From: CAYQEC01 sp964569015
GTDB taxonomy: Bacteria > Actinomycetota > Acidimicrobiia > Spongiisociales > UBA5794
Length of the DNA: 12,142 nt
Direction: 5' to 3'
NCBI GenBank assembly: GCA_964569015.1
Contig: CAZMSN010000053.1
Location: forward strand, 1 to 12,142
Part shown: positions 1-8,265 of the stretch, piece after piece
Layout: each line of letters begins with the position of its first letter
Position numbering within the stretch: the stretch's first letter is position 1
Notes under the pieces: model-generated
The model's input: only the letters and a program-made list of their open reading frames with translations
Database searches by the model: none
What the model was told of the DNA's origin: nothing
Translations under genes and position numbers: made by a program

Positions 1-1657
1 GGCTCGTGTTGGTGGTGTCGATGACGAGGTCGGCGTCGTCCGGCTCCTCGTACGGATCGGAGATGCCGGTGAACTCCTTGATGATCCCAGCCCGGGCCTT
101 GGCATACAGTCCCTTGCGGTCACGCTGCTCGCACACCTCCAGCGGAGTGGCGACATGAACCAGGATGTAGCCGCCCAGCGGTTCGATCAGCGCCCGATTC
201 TGCTTGCGAACCGAGTCATAGGGGGCAATCGGAGCGCAGATGGCGATGCCGCCATTCTTAGTGATCTCCGACGCCACATACCCGATCCGCAGGATGTTGA
301 GGTCACGGTGCTCCTTGGAGAAGCCCAACTCGGAGGAAAGGTTCTTGCGGACGACGTCCCCGTCGAGCAGGGTCACCGGCCGGCCGCCCATCTCCAGCAG
401 CTTCACGAGCAGTGCGTTGGCGATGGTCGACTTGCCGGAGCCCGACAGGCCCGTGAAGAAAACGGTCACGCCCTGTTTGGCACGCGGCGGATGGGTTCTG
501 CGAAGCTCCCGAGCCACCTCGGGATAGGAGAACCAATCGGGTATCTCCTTGCCGGAGGCCAACCGGTCGCGCAGCTCGGTACCTGAGATGCTCAGGGTGC
601 GGACCCCCTTCGGGACCTCGTCGATCGGGAGGTACGCGTCACGATCCTCGACGTAGACCATCATCTTGAAGGGCACCATCGTGACGCCCAGCTCCGCTTC
701 GTGCTCGGTGACGAGCTCCTGGGCGTCGTAGGGACCGTAGAAGGGATTCCCTTGCGAGTCGCTTCCCGGACCGGCGTGATCACGCCCGACGATGAGGTGG
801 GTGCAGCCATGGTTCTTGCGGATGATGGCGTGCCATATCGCCTCGCGAGGCCCACCCATCCGCATCGCCAGGTTGAGGAGGGCGATCTGAGCAGTGTTGT
901 GGGGATAGCGGTCGATGATGGCCTCGTAGGCACGCACCCGGGTGTAGTGATCCACGTCGCCGGGCTTGGTCATCCCCACCACCGGGTGGATGAGGAGATT
1001 GGCCTCGGTTTCGGCGGCGGCGCGGCGAGTGAGTTCGACGTGAGCACGATGCATCGGATTGCGGGTCTGGAACGCGACCACCTTGCGCCAACCGAGCCGG
1101 GCGAATTCGGCACGTGTCTCCGCCGGTGTCTTGCGTAGCAGGCGAAAGTCGTAGTGCACCGGGAGCTGCAGGCCCTCGACCCGGCCCCCGACGTAGTGAG
1201 GATTGGCCTGCTCGAGGAGAAACGCAATTCCGGGGTGCTCAGGATTGGAAGTGCCGAAGACGGCCTCGGCCTCGGCCGGCAGATCCGGCTGCCACACGTC
1301 ATCGACGTGCACAACAGCGAGCATGACGCCCTCGGGGTCGCGGAGAGCGAGTGTGGAGCCGGCAGAGAGGCTCTCCGCCACATCGGCGGTCACGTCGAGC
1401 ATCACCGGCATCGGCCACAGCGTTCCGTCGCCCAGCCGCATGCCGGAGCACACTGTCTCGTAGTCGTCTCTGCTCAGGAAGCCGCGCAGCGGCGAGAAGG
1501 ACCCGTTGAGCAGGAGCTCGAGGTCGCAGAGTTGACGCTCGGTCAGGTCCCATGAGGGCCAATCTCGCGAGGCGGCTCGCAGCTCGTCGCCTCGGTCGGT
1601 GCCAACGATCAGGTCGATGAGTTCGCCCCCATGGGGCTCGATGAGGCTATCGGGCAC
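1..1657 (-). CDS. sat-cysC: Bifunctional sulfate adenylyltransferase / adenylylsulfate kinase (Sat-CysC fusion), 3' end cut by window edge
   Basis: Cytosolic sulfate activation: the N-terminal domain makes APS from sulfate and ATP, and the C-terminal domain phosphorylates APS to PAPS. I translated 552 unbroken codons from GTG 1657 to the window edge; only a short C-terminus should be missing, since such fusions are usually around 570 residues. The sulfurylase part (about residues 1-385) has QTRNPMHRAH (197-206), GRDHAGPG (291-298) and ISGTELR (357-363). The kinase part (about 395 onward) has the P-loop GLSGSGKST (403-411), LDGDVVR (431-437), RDRKGLYAKARAG (512-524) and the FTGISDPYEEP segment. 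The Ser that follows the 'I' in the ISP motif of E. coli CysC is Ala here (APIAPY). GTG 1657 is preferred because AAGGAG sits 9 nt upstream; an in-frame ATG at 1696 would add 13 residues. The gene follows the coiled-coil gene after 183 nt and may have its own promoter. The fusion order is Sat then CysC, as in Aquifex and opposite to animal PAPSS. Confidence 0.95.
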   Translation of the reverse strand, partial: MPDSLIEPHGGELIDLIVGTDRGDELRAASRDWPSWDLTERQLCDLELLLNGSFSPLRGFLSRDDYETVCSGMRLGDGTLWPMPVMLDVTADVAESLSAGSTLALRDPEGVMLAVVHVDDVWQPDLPAEAEAVFGTSNPEHPGIAFLLEQANPHYVGGRVEGLQLPVHYDFRLLRKTPAETRAEFARLGWRKVVAFQTRNPMHRAHVELTRRAAAETEANLLIHPVVGMTKPGDVDHYTRVRAYEAIIDRYPHNTAQIALLNLAMRMGGPREAIWHAIIRKNHGCTHLIVGRDHAGPGSDSQGNPFYGPYDAQELVTEHEAELGVTMVPFKMMVYVEDRDAYLPIDEVPKGVRTLSISGTELRDRLASGKEIPDWFSYPEVARELRRTHPPRAKQGVTVFFTGLSGSGKSTIANALLVKLLEMGGRPVTLLDGDVVRKNLSSELGFSKEHRDLNILRIGYVASEITKNGGIAICAPIAPYDSVRKQNRALIEPLGGYILVHVATPLEVCEQRDRKGLYAKARAGIIKEFTGISDPYEEPDDADLVIDTTNTS

Positions 1658-1666
1658 GGCAACGCA

Positions 1667-1672
1667 CTCCTT
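1667..1672 (-). promoter_or_regulatory. Ribosome binding site deciding the sat-cysC start
   Basis: AAGGAG on the minus strand lies 9 nt before GTG 1657. It supports that GTG over the in-frame ATG at 1696, which would place this site inside the coding region. Confidence 0.6.
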
Positions 1673-1735
1673 GCTGATTGAGGGGGAGAACCGCATGACC
1701 ACGGCGCAAGTCCCTGCCCCCACGCCCGGGGACGC

Positions 1736-1765
1736 ATGGTATCGACCGCCAGATCACACCGCCAA
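1736..1765 (-). promoter_or_regulatory. Weak promoter candidate upstream of sat-cysC
   Basis: On the minus strand TTGGCG (1765-1760) is followed after 18 nt by TACCAT (1741-1736), a partial match to a housekeeping -35/-10 pair. It lies about 80 nt before the GTG start, in the 183-nt space after the coiled-coil gene. The match is imperfect and could be chance; the call rests mainly on position. Confidence 0.22.
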
Positions 1766-1840
1766 ACCCACGCAGAATGACACGTCCAGCAGCGGTCCCA
1801 CAGATGCGATCGGAGGATCAGAGATCGACGGTGAGCCGAC

Positions 1841-4800
1841 TCAGCGCTTGCCGCGCTTGTCGCCGCGTGATCTCCGCAGCCCGGAGAGGCTGGAGAACAC
1901 CGACCCGGAGTCGTCGTGCAGGTGGGGCAGTTTGGCGGAGCGCCGGGCGTAGCGGGATCGCTTGCCGTCGCTGTCCTCGTCGTCCGGTTCTTTGACCTTC
2001 GCGGCCTCGGCCGCGGCGGCGGCACGCTCCGCAGCCACCCGCTCGGAGAGACTCCGCTCCTGTTCCGCCGTCTCCATCGCCGCACGCTCCGCAGCCACCC
2101 GCTCGGAGAGACTCCGCTCCTGTTCCTCCGTCTCCATCGCCGCACGCTCCGCGGCGACCCGCTCGGAGAGACTCCGCTCGGGTGCCTCGGCGGCGGCACC
2201 CTCGGCGGCGGCATCCTCGACGGCGGCACGCTCCGCAGCCTCACGTTCGATGGCAGCTCGCTCCGCAGCCACCCGCTCGGCCAGCGTCCGCTCAGGCGCC
2301 TCTTCCTCGGCCTCGGTCTCGACGTGCTCCGCCGTCTCGACGACGTTCACCGANNNNNNNNNNNNNNNNNNNNNNNNNNNNNNNNNNNNNNNNNNNNNNN
2401 NNNNNNNNNNNNNNNNNNNNNNNNNNNNNNNNNNNNNNNNNNNNNNNNNNNNNCGGCTGCGGCATCCCGTACGGCTTGCCCGGCGTCGTCGCGAGCAGCG
2501 CCCTGGGTCTTCGTCATGACAGCACGAGCACTCACTACCAGTTGTTCCGCCTCGGCGCGTGCTCGCTCAACTCTCTCCATCTCATTAGCGATCTGCTGTT
2601 CTCGTTCGGTCAGCTCCTGCGCCCGGCTCTCGATCGCCGCCGCTTCCGCCCGTACCGCCGCACGAATCTCCGCCGACTCCTCCTCGACGTTTCTCCGCAC
2701 GGAGGCGGCTCGTTCCTCGGCCTCGGCGATGATCGAATCGGCGCTGATCCCGGCTTCGAGGACTTGACGCTGGTGGGCCTCCACCTCGGCCAGTCGGCGC
2801 TCGGCTTCCTTGCGTTTCGATTCGATGTCCTCGTCGACGCCCCTAGAAGCTGCTCTTCCGGCTTCGTCGCCAGCCCGTTCGATGATCTTGGCGGCCCGGG
2901 CCTCTGCTTCCTCGATGATCTGGGCCGCCCGCTGCTGGGCGCCGTCGAGCCGTGCCTGATTGTCTCGGGCCGCGGCCAGTTGCTGGTCGGCTTCGGCGGT
3001 GATCGCAACCGCGCGGTGCTCCGCTTCACGCCTGATCCCGGCGACTTCCTCGTGCGCGGCCTGGGCGGCGAGCCGCTCTTGCTCCGCCGCTTCGACGACG
3101 GCTGCCCCGGCCTCCTCGGCTTCCTTCAGAGTTCGCGCTGCCTGCTCGTCTGCCTCGCGCCGGATCGTCTCCGCCTGCTCGCGCGCCTCGGCGAGCGTCT
3201 TCTCAGCCGCCAGCTTCGCCTTCAGCGATCCCGAACGCGCCTCCTCCGACTGGTTGGTGAGGGTGGTAGCGGCGTCTCGAATCCTCGTCGCCTCGTCACG
3301 AGCGGCCTCCACGATCTGGGCCGCTCTTGCCTCGGCCGCCACGTGCAGTTCCTCGATCTCCTCGTGTGTCGCGGACATGTCGGCCTCGGCCTGCTCCCGA
3401 AGCGAAACGACGTCGCTACGAAGCGATTCTGCCTCGCCGCGGATACGCTCTGCCTGCTCCTCCGCTTTGGCACGGATGGCATTGGCCTCTTCCCGCGCCT
3501 CGGTGAGAGCGGTGTTGGCTTCGGCCTGCGCGACTTCGGCGTCGTGGCGCGCCTCGTCGAGGGTCGACCGCGCCCTCGCCTCACGCCTCGCCACCTTCTC
3601 CTCCACTTCCTCCAGCGTGCGCTCGGCCTGATCACGTGCCTGCTTCGCCTCGGCTCTCAACTCTTCGGATTCGATCCGCGCAGTCTCACGAAACGCATCC
3701 GCCGCTTCCTGGCTCTCGGCACGAATCGCCTCCGCCTCTTCCTTCGCCTTGACACGCAACTCCTCGGCTCCGAGTCGCGCCTCGTCTCGAATCGAGTTGA
3801 CCTCGGCTCTGATCTCGGCGGCCACCGCCTCCGCCTCGGCGATGATGCGGTCCCGTTCGACCTCTGCCTGACGCGCTGCCTCATCAACCAGCGCCTTGGC
3901 TTCGGCGGCGCGCTGCTCGGCGAGGGCTTCGAATTCGGCGAGCTCTGTTTTGCGCTGCTCGACCTGCTCTCGGACGGCTTCGGCTTCGGCCGCGATTCGG
4001 GCGAGTTCGGCCTCTGCTTCCGCCTGGATCATCTCGCCTTCGATCCGGCTGATGTCGAGTTCGCGAGCGGAACGTGAGGCCTTGGCGGCCATCTCGGCCT
4101 GGACCGTCTCTGCATTCGCTCGAATCTTGGTGGCGTCGGCCTCGGCGCGAGCTCGAATCGCCGTAGCCTCGGCACGGGCCTTCTCACCCATTTCCTCGAG
4201 ATTGGACGCTTCGGCCAGTCCGGTCTCGGCAGCGGTGATCATGACAGTGGCCTGTTCGTGCGCTCGCTCGATGATCGCGGTCGCTTCCTGCCGGGCCTTC
4301 ACGGCTGTGTCCTCGGACTCGGACCCCTCTCCGGCCTCCCGTCCCTCTTGAAGCGCTCGTCGCAGCGTCTCGATCTCTTGGCGGGCGTCCGTGAGCTCCT
4401 GGTCGAGGTCGAGCATGCGTTTGAGATCGGGGGATGCCGCCACCTCGCTCCGCAGCTCCTCGGCCTGGCGGCGTGCTTCTGTCAGTATCCGCTCGGCCTC
4501 GCCGCGTGCCTGCGCCGTGAGCTGCTCGGCTTCGCCGGCCGTCTGAGTGGCGGCCTCGGCGCTCTTCTCCAGCGCCACCACCTTGATGCGCTCCTGGGCG
4601 AGTTCCTCGCGCGCCGCGGCTGCCTCTGCCGTGCTCTCCGCCAATGCCGCCTCCAGAGAAGCGACCTGATCGGGGGTCCCGGCCGCAGCGGCCCTCTGCT
4701 CGGCCTCTCGCGTCAGCTCGTCGATGCGCGCCCGCTCCCGTCCCAATTCCTCCCGCAGCACCACGGCCTCGGCGGTCGCCTGGGCGAGCTCCCCCTGAAG

Positions 4801-5298
4801 GGATGCCGCCTGATCAGAGGTGTCGGGGCCCGTGTCGGCGCCCTCTCGGATGGCCATCGCCTCGGATTGGGCCTCGCTGATGATCCTGTCAGCCTCGGCA
4901 CGGGCCTCGGCAAGCTGATCGGCGAGCATGCGCGAGGCGTCATCAGAGGCCATCGTCGACTCGGTCATCGCACGAATGCGCGCCGCCTCGCTCCTTGCCG
5001 CGGATTCGATCTCTTCGGCTCGCCGGTGGGCCCGCTCGATAATGCGGTCCTTGGCGTCAAATACGGCGATCATGGCGCTGTCGAGCGACGATTGTTCGGT
5101 GGCCTTGGCCTCCTCGAGCTTGTCCTCCACCTCGGCGAGGCGCTGCTGAGTGCGTTGGGAGAAACCCTCGAGATCCCGGAACGCCGACTCCAGGTCGGCG
5201 AGGTATTGATCGACTTCTTTCTGGCTGTAGCCCTTGCGCGCGATCGAGAAGGCCTTCTCGTCGATACGATCGAGCGCGGCGCGCTGTTCCTCACTCAC
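1841..5298 (-). CDS. Giant DivIVA-domain coiled-coil protein (probable polar-growth/division scaffold), interrupted by a scaffold gap
   Basis: The N-terminus matches the DivIVA family lipid-binding/tropomyosin-like start: ARKGYSQKEVDQYLADLE at about residues 20-37, with the Gly-Tyr pair at 23-24. About 900 residues of almost uninterrupted coiled coil follow, rich in Ala, Glu and Arg, built on recurring EAxAIRxxAEExAExI-like units; the resolved part contains no Cys or Trp. After the 100-N gap a further 170 residues hold near-identical 20-residue repeats (core ERSLSERVAAERAA) and a basic tail with RSRYARRSAK and ending DKRGKR. Resolved length is 948 + 170 residues; actinobacterial Wag31/DivIVA is usually about 250-400. 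The start is GTG 5298 with a weak AAGG 5 nt upstream; the stop is TGA at 1841. The two halves are in different frames across the 100 N, so the true gap must be 2 mod 3 nt long if this is one gene. The likely role is a membrane-curvature or pole-associated scaffold, comparable in architecture to Streptomyces Scy; that role is inference. The 194 nt before the start show no clear promoter. Confidence 0.85.
2022..2179 (-). repeat. 60-bp in-frame tandem repeats in the coiled-coil gene
   Basis: Two adjacent 60-bp units (2022-2081 and 2082-2141) differ at one base, and a third partial unit (2142-2179) is nearly identical over its first 38 bases. Degenerate copies continue to about 2304. Each unit encodes 20 residues with the core RSLSERVAAERAA. 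The length is a multiple of three, so copy number can change without breaking the frame. Near-identity at DNA level points to recent duplication or ongoing homogenisation. Confidence 0.9.
2354..2453. other. Assembly gap (100 N)
   Basis: A run of exactly 100 undetermined bases, the conventional size for a scaffold gap of unknown length. It falls inside the coiled-coil gene, close to its tandem repeats, which probably caused the assembly break. The coding frames either side do not join at a length of 100. Confidence 0.98.
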
Positions 5299-5492
5299 CC
5301 CTGCCTTATCGGCCCCTCACCGGCTGCCCTTGACAGTCTCGTGAAAAGAGGGAAGCTCAACCAAAGCTCAGTTTTCGCGAGCAGGTCCCAAGCGAGTGGG
5401 TCTCACGAGCACGCGACTGAGGAATGGCGGCTGCCGAGAGTGCCCGATGCAACGAATAGGGCCTCGTCGCCGGTGGATCTGCCTGCGGTCTC

Positions 5493-7019
5493 TTATATGG
5501 CGGCGACGATGGAGGGATCCAACCCCGGGAAACTCCGCAAGTACTCTCTCCGCTCCTCGGTGAGCGAGGCGACGATTGCGTCGTACTCGTCGGAGCGGCC
5601 TTGGCGCTCGTACAGCATGCGTGGACGCAGCAGCTCCTCGTCGTCGAATCCCGGCAATGAAGCCGCCACGAAGTAGCCGAAGTCGGGATCCTCCACCCAT
5701 TCGATGGTGTCGGCGACAAAGCCCTCGATCACCGCTGCGCTGTGGTAGATCTTCACCTTCTTCGAGAGATCGTCGCCATCGGTGCCACCGATCCGCCCCG
5801 TGTTCAGGAGGTACACCTCGAGATCGGGCATGGTTTCAAGCAGCTCGTGCATTCGATTCCCTTGAAGGGCATCGTTCCTGAAGAAGAACGGATTGGTGCC
5901 GGGGACTCTGAGGTTCTTCCCCATCTCGGCGGCGCCGCCAGCCGAGGTGCCTTTCGTCTCGCCGAGCATGAAATATGCCGCCGCCTGCTCCCGCTTCAAC
6001 TTGGCGACCGCCGGGATGATGTTCTCGTTGCGATTGAGGAGGAGCATGTAGTCGGCGGGCGGGAGAGCACGCGGGTCGCGATGACGGATGCTCTCGAGCG
6101 GGAACGTCGAGCGGCCGTTGGCGGTGTGGGAGTCGTTGAAGAAGTCGATGGTCCCGTCGGGATTGACGTGGGTGTTCTCGAGCCAGGCATCCGGCCGGGT
6201 AGTGCCGCCGTAGATGGTCGGCTCGTCATCGGGATCGAGACCGAACGTCTTGGCGAAGCAGCCGTTCTCGGTGGCATACACCTTGCCCCCCGGCATCAAG
6301 GCGTTGAAGTCGTCCTGCACCGGCAGCGAATCGAGCTGCTGACGGAAAGTGGAGGTCGTCTTGCCCGTACCGGACAGGCCGAGGATGAGGGCGACCTTCT
6401 CCCTGCCGTCGACGTCGGGGAACACTTTGAGGCCGGAGTGCAGCGCGAGGCCGCCTCGCTCGTATACGTAGCGATTCCACATGCGAAGCGAGCCCATCTT
6501 CGCCTCGCCGAAGTAGTCCGATCCGAGGATCCTGGTGGTGTAGTTGTCGACATCGACCGCGATCAGCCGGTTGTTCGATAGCCCCGTCGCCGGCAGGCCC
6601 GGGGTGTAGATGACGGTGAAGACGGGCTCCCACTCGTCATCCTTTGGGAAGTAGAGCTGCTGCTGCATGGCGGGGATGTTCGCCTGAGTGCGCTCGATGT
6701 AGAGCCTGGCCCCGGCGCGGAACTCCGGGTCGGGCCCGACGTAGCCCTCGATGAGAATCATGTCCTTGTCGGCGATGTAGGCGTCCTGGATCGTCGCCCA
6801 TTTCTCGTACTCGGGGCGCGGCATCCGGCTCTGACGGATGTCCTCATCGGCGATGAAGAAAGTCGAGCGCACCAGGCGGGCCGTCATCTCCGCCTCGTAG
6901 TTGAGGTTGCCGAACATGGTCTCTTGGATGCGGGACATGTACTCCAGGACCCAGCCCCGCATCTCTTCCTGGGTCGGATTCGTCGCTACGGATCGGGCGG
7001 GCGGGAGTTCAAAGACCAC
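5493..7019 (-). CDS. pckA: Phosphoenolpyruvate carboxykinase, ATP-type (divergent)
   Basis: Converts oxaloacetate and ATP to PEP, CO2 and ADP, the entry step of gluconeogenesis. The protein is 508 residues from GTG 7019, close to the usual 520-540 for ATP-type enzymes. Visible motifs are GEAKMGS (171-177; the Lys aligns with metal ligand Lys213 of E. coli PckA), LHSG (192-195; His232 equivalent), the P-loop GLSGTGKTT (214-222), VQDD (234-237, where the usual kinase-2 motif is IGDD), ENGCFAKTFGLD (251-262; usual form EGGCYAK) and RPDAWLENTHV (275-285; Arg333 equivalent). The N-terminal GRSPKD-type substrate loop is not recognisable; RSTFFIADEDIR occupies that region. The family call is firm, but this is a distant branch. 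GTG 7019 is chosen because AGGAGG lies 9 nt upstream; the frame stays open to ATG 7073, which would put that site inside the gene. It follows fbaB after 107 nt containing a perfect palindrome, so it may be transcribed separately. Confidence 0.93.
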   Translation of the reverse strand: MVFELPPARSVATNPTQEEMRGWVLEYMSRIQETMFGNLNYEAEMTARLVRSTFFIADEDIRQSRMPRPEYEKWATIQDAYIADKDMILIEGYVGPDPEFRAGARLYIERTQANIPAMQQQLYFPKDDEWEPVFTVIYTPGLPATGLSNNRLIAVDVDNYTTRILGSDYFGEAKMGSLRMWNRYVYERGGLALHSGLKVFPDVDGREKVALILGLSGTGKTTSTFRQQLDSLPVQDDFNALMPGGKVYATENGCFAKTFGLDPDDEPTIYGGTTRPDAWLENTHVNPDGTIDFFNDSHTANGRSTFPLESIRHRDPRALPPADYMLLLNRNENIIPAVAKLKREQAAAYFMLGETKGTSAGGAAEMGKNLRVPGTNPFFFRNDALQGNRMHELLETMPDLEVYLLNTGRIGGTDGDDLSKKVKIYHSAAVIEGFVADTIEWVEDPDFGYFVAASLPGFDDEELLRPRMLYERQGRSDEYDAIVASLTEERREYLRSFPGLDPSIVAAI

Positions 7020-7028
7020 GAGTGGGGA

Positions 7029-7034
7029 CCTCCT
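7029..7034 (-). promoter_or_regulatory. Ribosome binding site deciding the pckA start
   Basis: A perfect AGGAGG on the minus strand lies 9 nt before GTG 7019. It argues against the longer ATG start at 7073. Confidence 0.75.
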
Positions 7035-7075
7035 GAGGGTGTCTACGCTCGATTTGGGCCAGAGCATACCCATGC

Positions 7076-7103
7076 AGAAGGCGGCCCGGCCGGGCCGCCT
7101 TCT
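7076..7103 (-). terminator. Perfect 28-bp palindrome after fbaB, possible hairpin terminator
   Basis: AGAAGGCGGCCCGG is followed directly by its exact reverse complement. In RNA this gives a 12-bp stem with a GGCC loop. It begins 23 nt after the fbaB stop and ends 56 nt before the pckA start. No clear U-tract follows on either strand, so it resembles the U-less hairpin terminators reported in high-GC actinobacteria. It could instead be a dyad operator or an RNA-stability element between two gluconeogenic genes. Confidence 0.5.
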
Positions 7104-7126
7104 AGCAGAGATGGTTCTCGACGGAC

Positions 7127-8176
7127 TCAGGCAACCGTGATCTCCGAATCCAGGTACACGTCCTGGATGGCATTGAGCAGCTCCATACCCTCGGCCATCG
7201 GCCGCTGGAACGCCTTACGGCCGCTGATGAGCCCCATCCCACCGGCACGCTTGTTGATCACCGCGGTCCGCACCGCCTGCGCCAGGTCACCGCTGCCGGA
7301 CGAGGCCCCGCCCGAGTTGATGAGGCCGGAACGTCCCATGTAGCAGTTGGCGACTTGCCACCGCGTCAGATCGATCGGGTGGTCGGTCGTGAGCTCCGAG
7401 TAGACGCGCGGGTCGGTGCGGCCGAATCCGATGATCCCGAAGCCGTTGTTCGATTCCGGCTGCTTCTGCTTGATGATGTCGGCTTCAATCGTCACCCCGA
7501 GGTGGTTCGCCTGGCCGGTCAAATCGGCGGATGCCTCATAGTTGACGCCGTCCTTGGAGAAAGCGCTGTTGCGCACATAGCACCACAGAACGGTGAACAT
7601 GCCCATCTGGTGGGCGAGAGCGAAAGCCTCGCTGACCTCCTGGAGCTGCCGCATCGACTCCTCGGAGCCGAAGTACACGGTGGCACCGACGCCGGCGGCA
7701 CCCAGGTCGTATGCCTGCTCCGTCGAGCCGAACATGACCTGGTCGTACGTAGCCGGATAAGTGAGCAGCTCGTTGTGGTTGAGCTTGGCGATGAACGGGA
7801 TCTTGTGGGCGTACCGTCGTGAGGTGAGAGCGAGCACACCGAGAGTGCTGGCGACGGCGTTGCAGCCGGCCTCCAGGGCGAGTTCGACGATGTTCTTGGG
7901 GTCGAAGTACGCCGGATTGGGCGCGAACGAAGCCGCCGCAGAGTGTTCGATGCCTTGATCGACCGGGAGAATCGACACGTAGCCGGTTCCTCTGAGGCGA
8001 CCGTGATCGAACAACGATTGGAGATTGCGCAACACCTGGGGCGAGCGGTCACTCTCGAGGAAGACACGATCCACAAAATCAGGCCCCGGAAGCGAGATGT
8101 CTTCCTTTGCGATCCCGGTCGATACGTGATCGAGCAGTTCCTGGGCGTCATCCCCGAGCAGGCCTACGAGATCCAT
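7127..8176 (-). CDS. fbaB: Class I fructose-bisphosphate aldolase (FbaB/DhnA type)
   Basis: Reversibly condenses dihydroxyacetone phosphate and glyceraldehyde-3-phosphate to fructose-1,6-bisphosphate through a Schiff base, without metal. The 349 residues align end to end with E. coli FbaB (350 residues) as I recall that sequence. Shared segments include LPGPDFVDRV (29-38), GTGYVSILPVDQGIEHSA (63-80), YFDPKNIVELA (90-100), KLNHNELLTYP (131-141), ASADLTGQANHL (215-226), EADIIKQK (231-238; Lys236 is the expected Schiff-base lysine), NCYMGRSGLINSGGA (277-291), VINKRAGGMGL (306-316) and the end DVYLDSEITVA. ATG 8176 is chosen for its GAGGAG 5 nt upstream and its match to the E. coli N-terminus; a longer reading from 8236 adds a non-conserved Arg-rich leader. 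It follows the phosphohexomutase gene after 89 nt. Confidence 0.96.
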   Translation of the reverse strand: MDLVGLLGDDAQELLDHVSTGIAKEDISLPGPDFVDRVFLESDRSPQVLRNLQSLFDHGRLRGTGYVSILPVDQGIEHSAAASFAPNPAYFDPKNIVELALEAGCNAVASTLGVLALTSRRYAHKIPFIAKLNHNELLTYPATYDQVMFGSTEQAYDLGAAGVGATVYFGSEESMRQLQEVSEAFALAHQMGMFTVLWCYVRNSAFSKDGVNYEASADLTGQANHLGVTIEADIIKQKQPESNNGFGIIGFGRTDPRVYSELTTDHPIDLTRWQVANCYMGRSGLINSGGASSGSGDLAQAVRTAVINKRAGGMGLISGRKAFQRPMAEGMELLNAIQDVYLDSEITVA

Positions 8177-8181
8177 GTCAG

Positions 8182-8187
8182 CTCCTC
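8182..8187 (-). promoter_or_regulatory. Ribosome binding site deciding the fbaB start
   Basis: GAGGAG on the minus strand lies 5 nt before ATG 8176 and fixes the aldolase start at the residue that matches the E. coli FbaB N-terminus. Confidence 0.6.
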
Positions 8188-8234
8188 GACTCGTCATCCG
8201 GCTTCGCGCCGGTGGTCTTCGTGTTCTCCCGCGC

Positions 8235-8263
8235 ATTATGGCCGGTTGGGACAGAGAGGGACA
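8235..8263 (-). promoter_or_regulatory. Promoter candidate for fbaB
   Basis: On the minus strand CATAAT (8240-8235) is a five-of-six match to the -10 consensus, placed about 60 nt before the aldolase ATG. The hexamer 17 nt upstream, TGTCCC (8263-8258), is a poor -35. Such an A/T-rich hexamer stands out in this GC-rich gap, but activity is inferred. Confidence 0.3.
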
Positions 8264-8265
8264 GC

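Noticed and set aside
1609..2244. Minus-strand 211-residue open frame spanning the end of the coiled-coil gene and the sat-cysC leader
   Set aside because: Pro/Arg/Ser-rich shadow in a different frame from both flanking genes, with no recognisable motif.
2022..2304. Direct repeats that could suggest a CRISPR array
   Set aside because: The units are contiguous, without unique spacers, multiples of three in length and encode a repeating coiled-coil peptide.
2182..4077. Very long plus-strand open frame opposite the coiled-coil gene
   Set aside because: It passes through the N gap, has a low-complexity Leu/Arg/Gly composition and mirrors the Ala/Glu/Arg codons of the minus-strand gene, as does the one at 4258-5676. 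No recognisable domain.
5330..5360. TTGACA on the plus strand resembling a perfect -35 box
   Set aside because: No acceptable -10 lies 16-18 nt downstream and no plus-strand gene follows.
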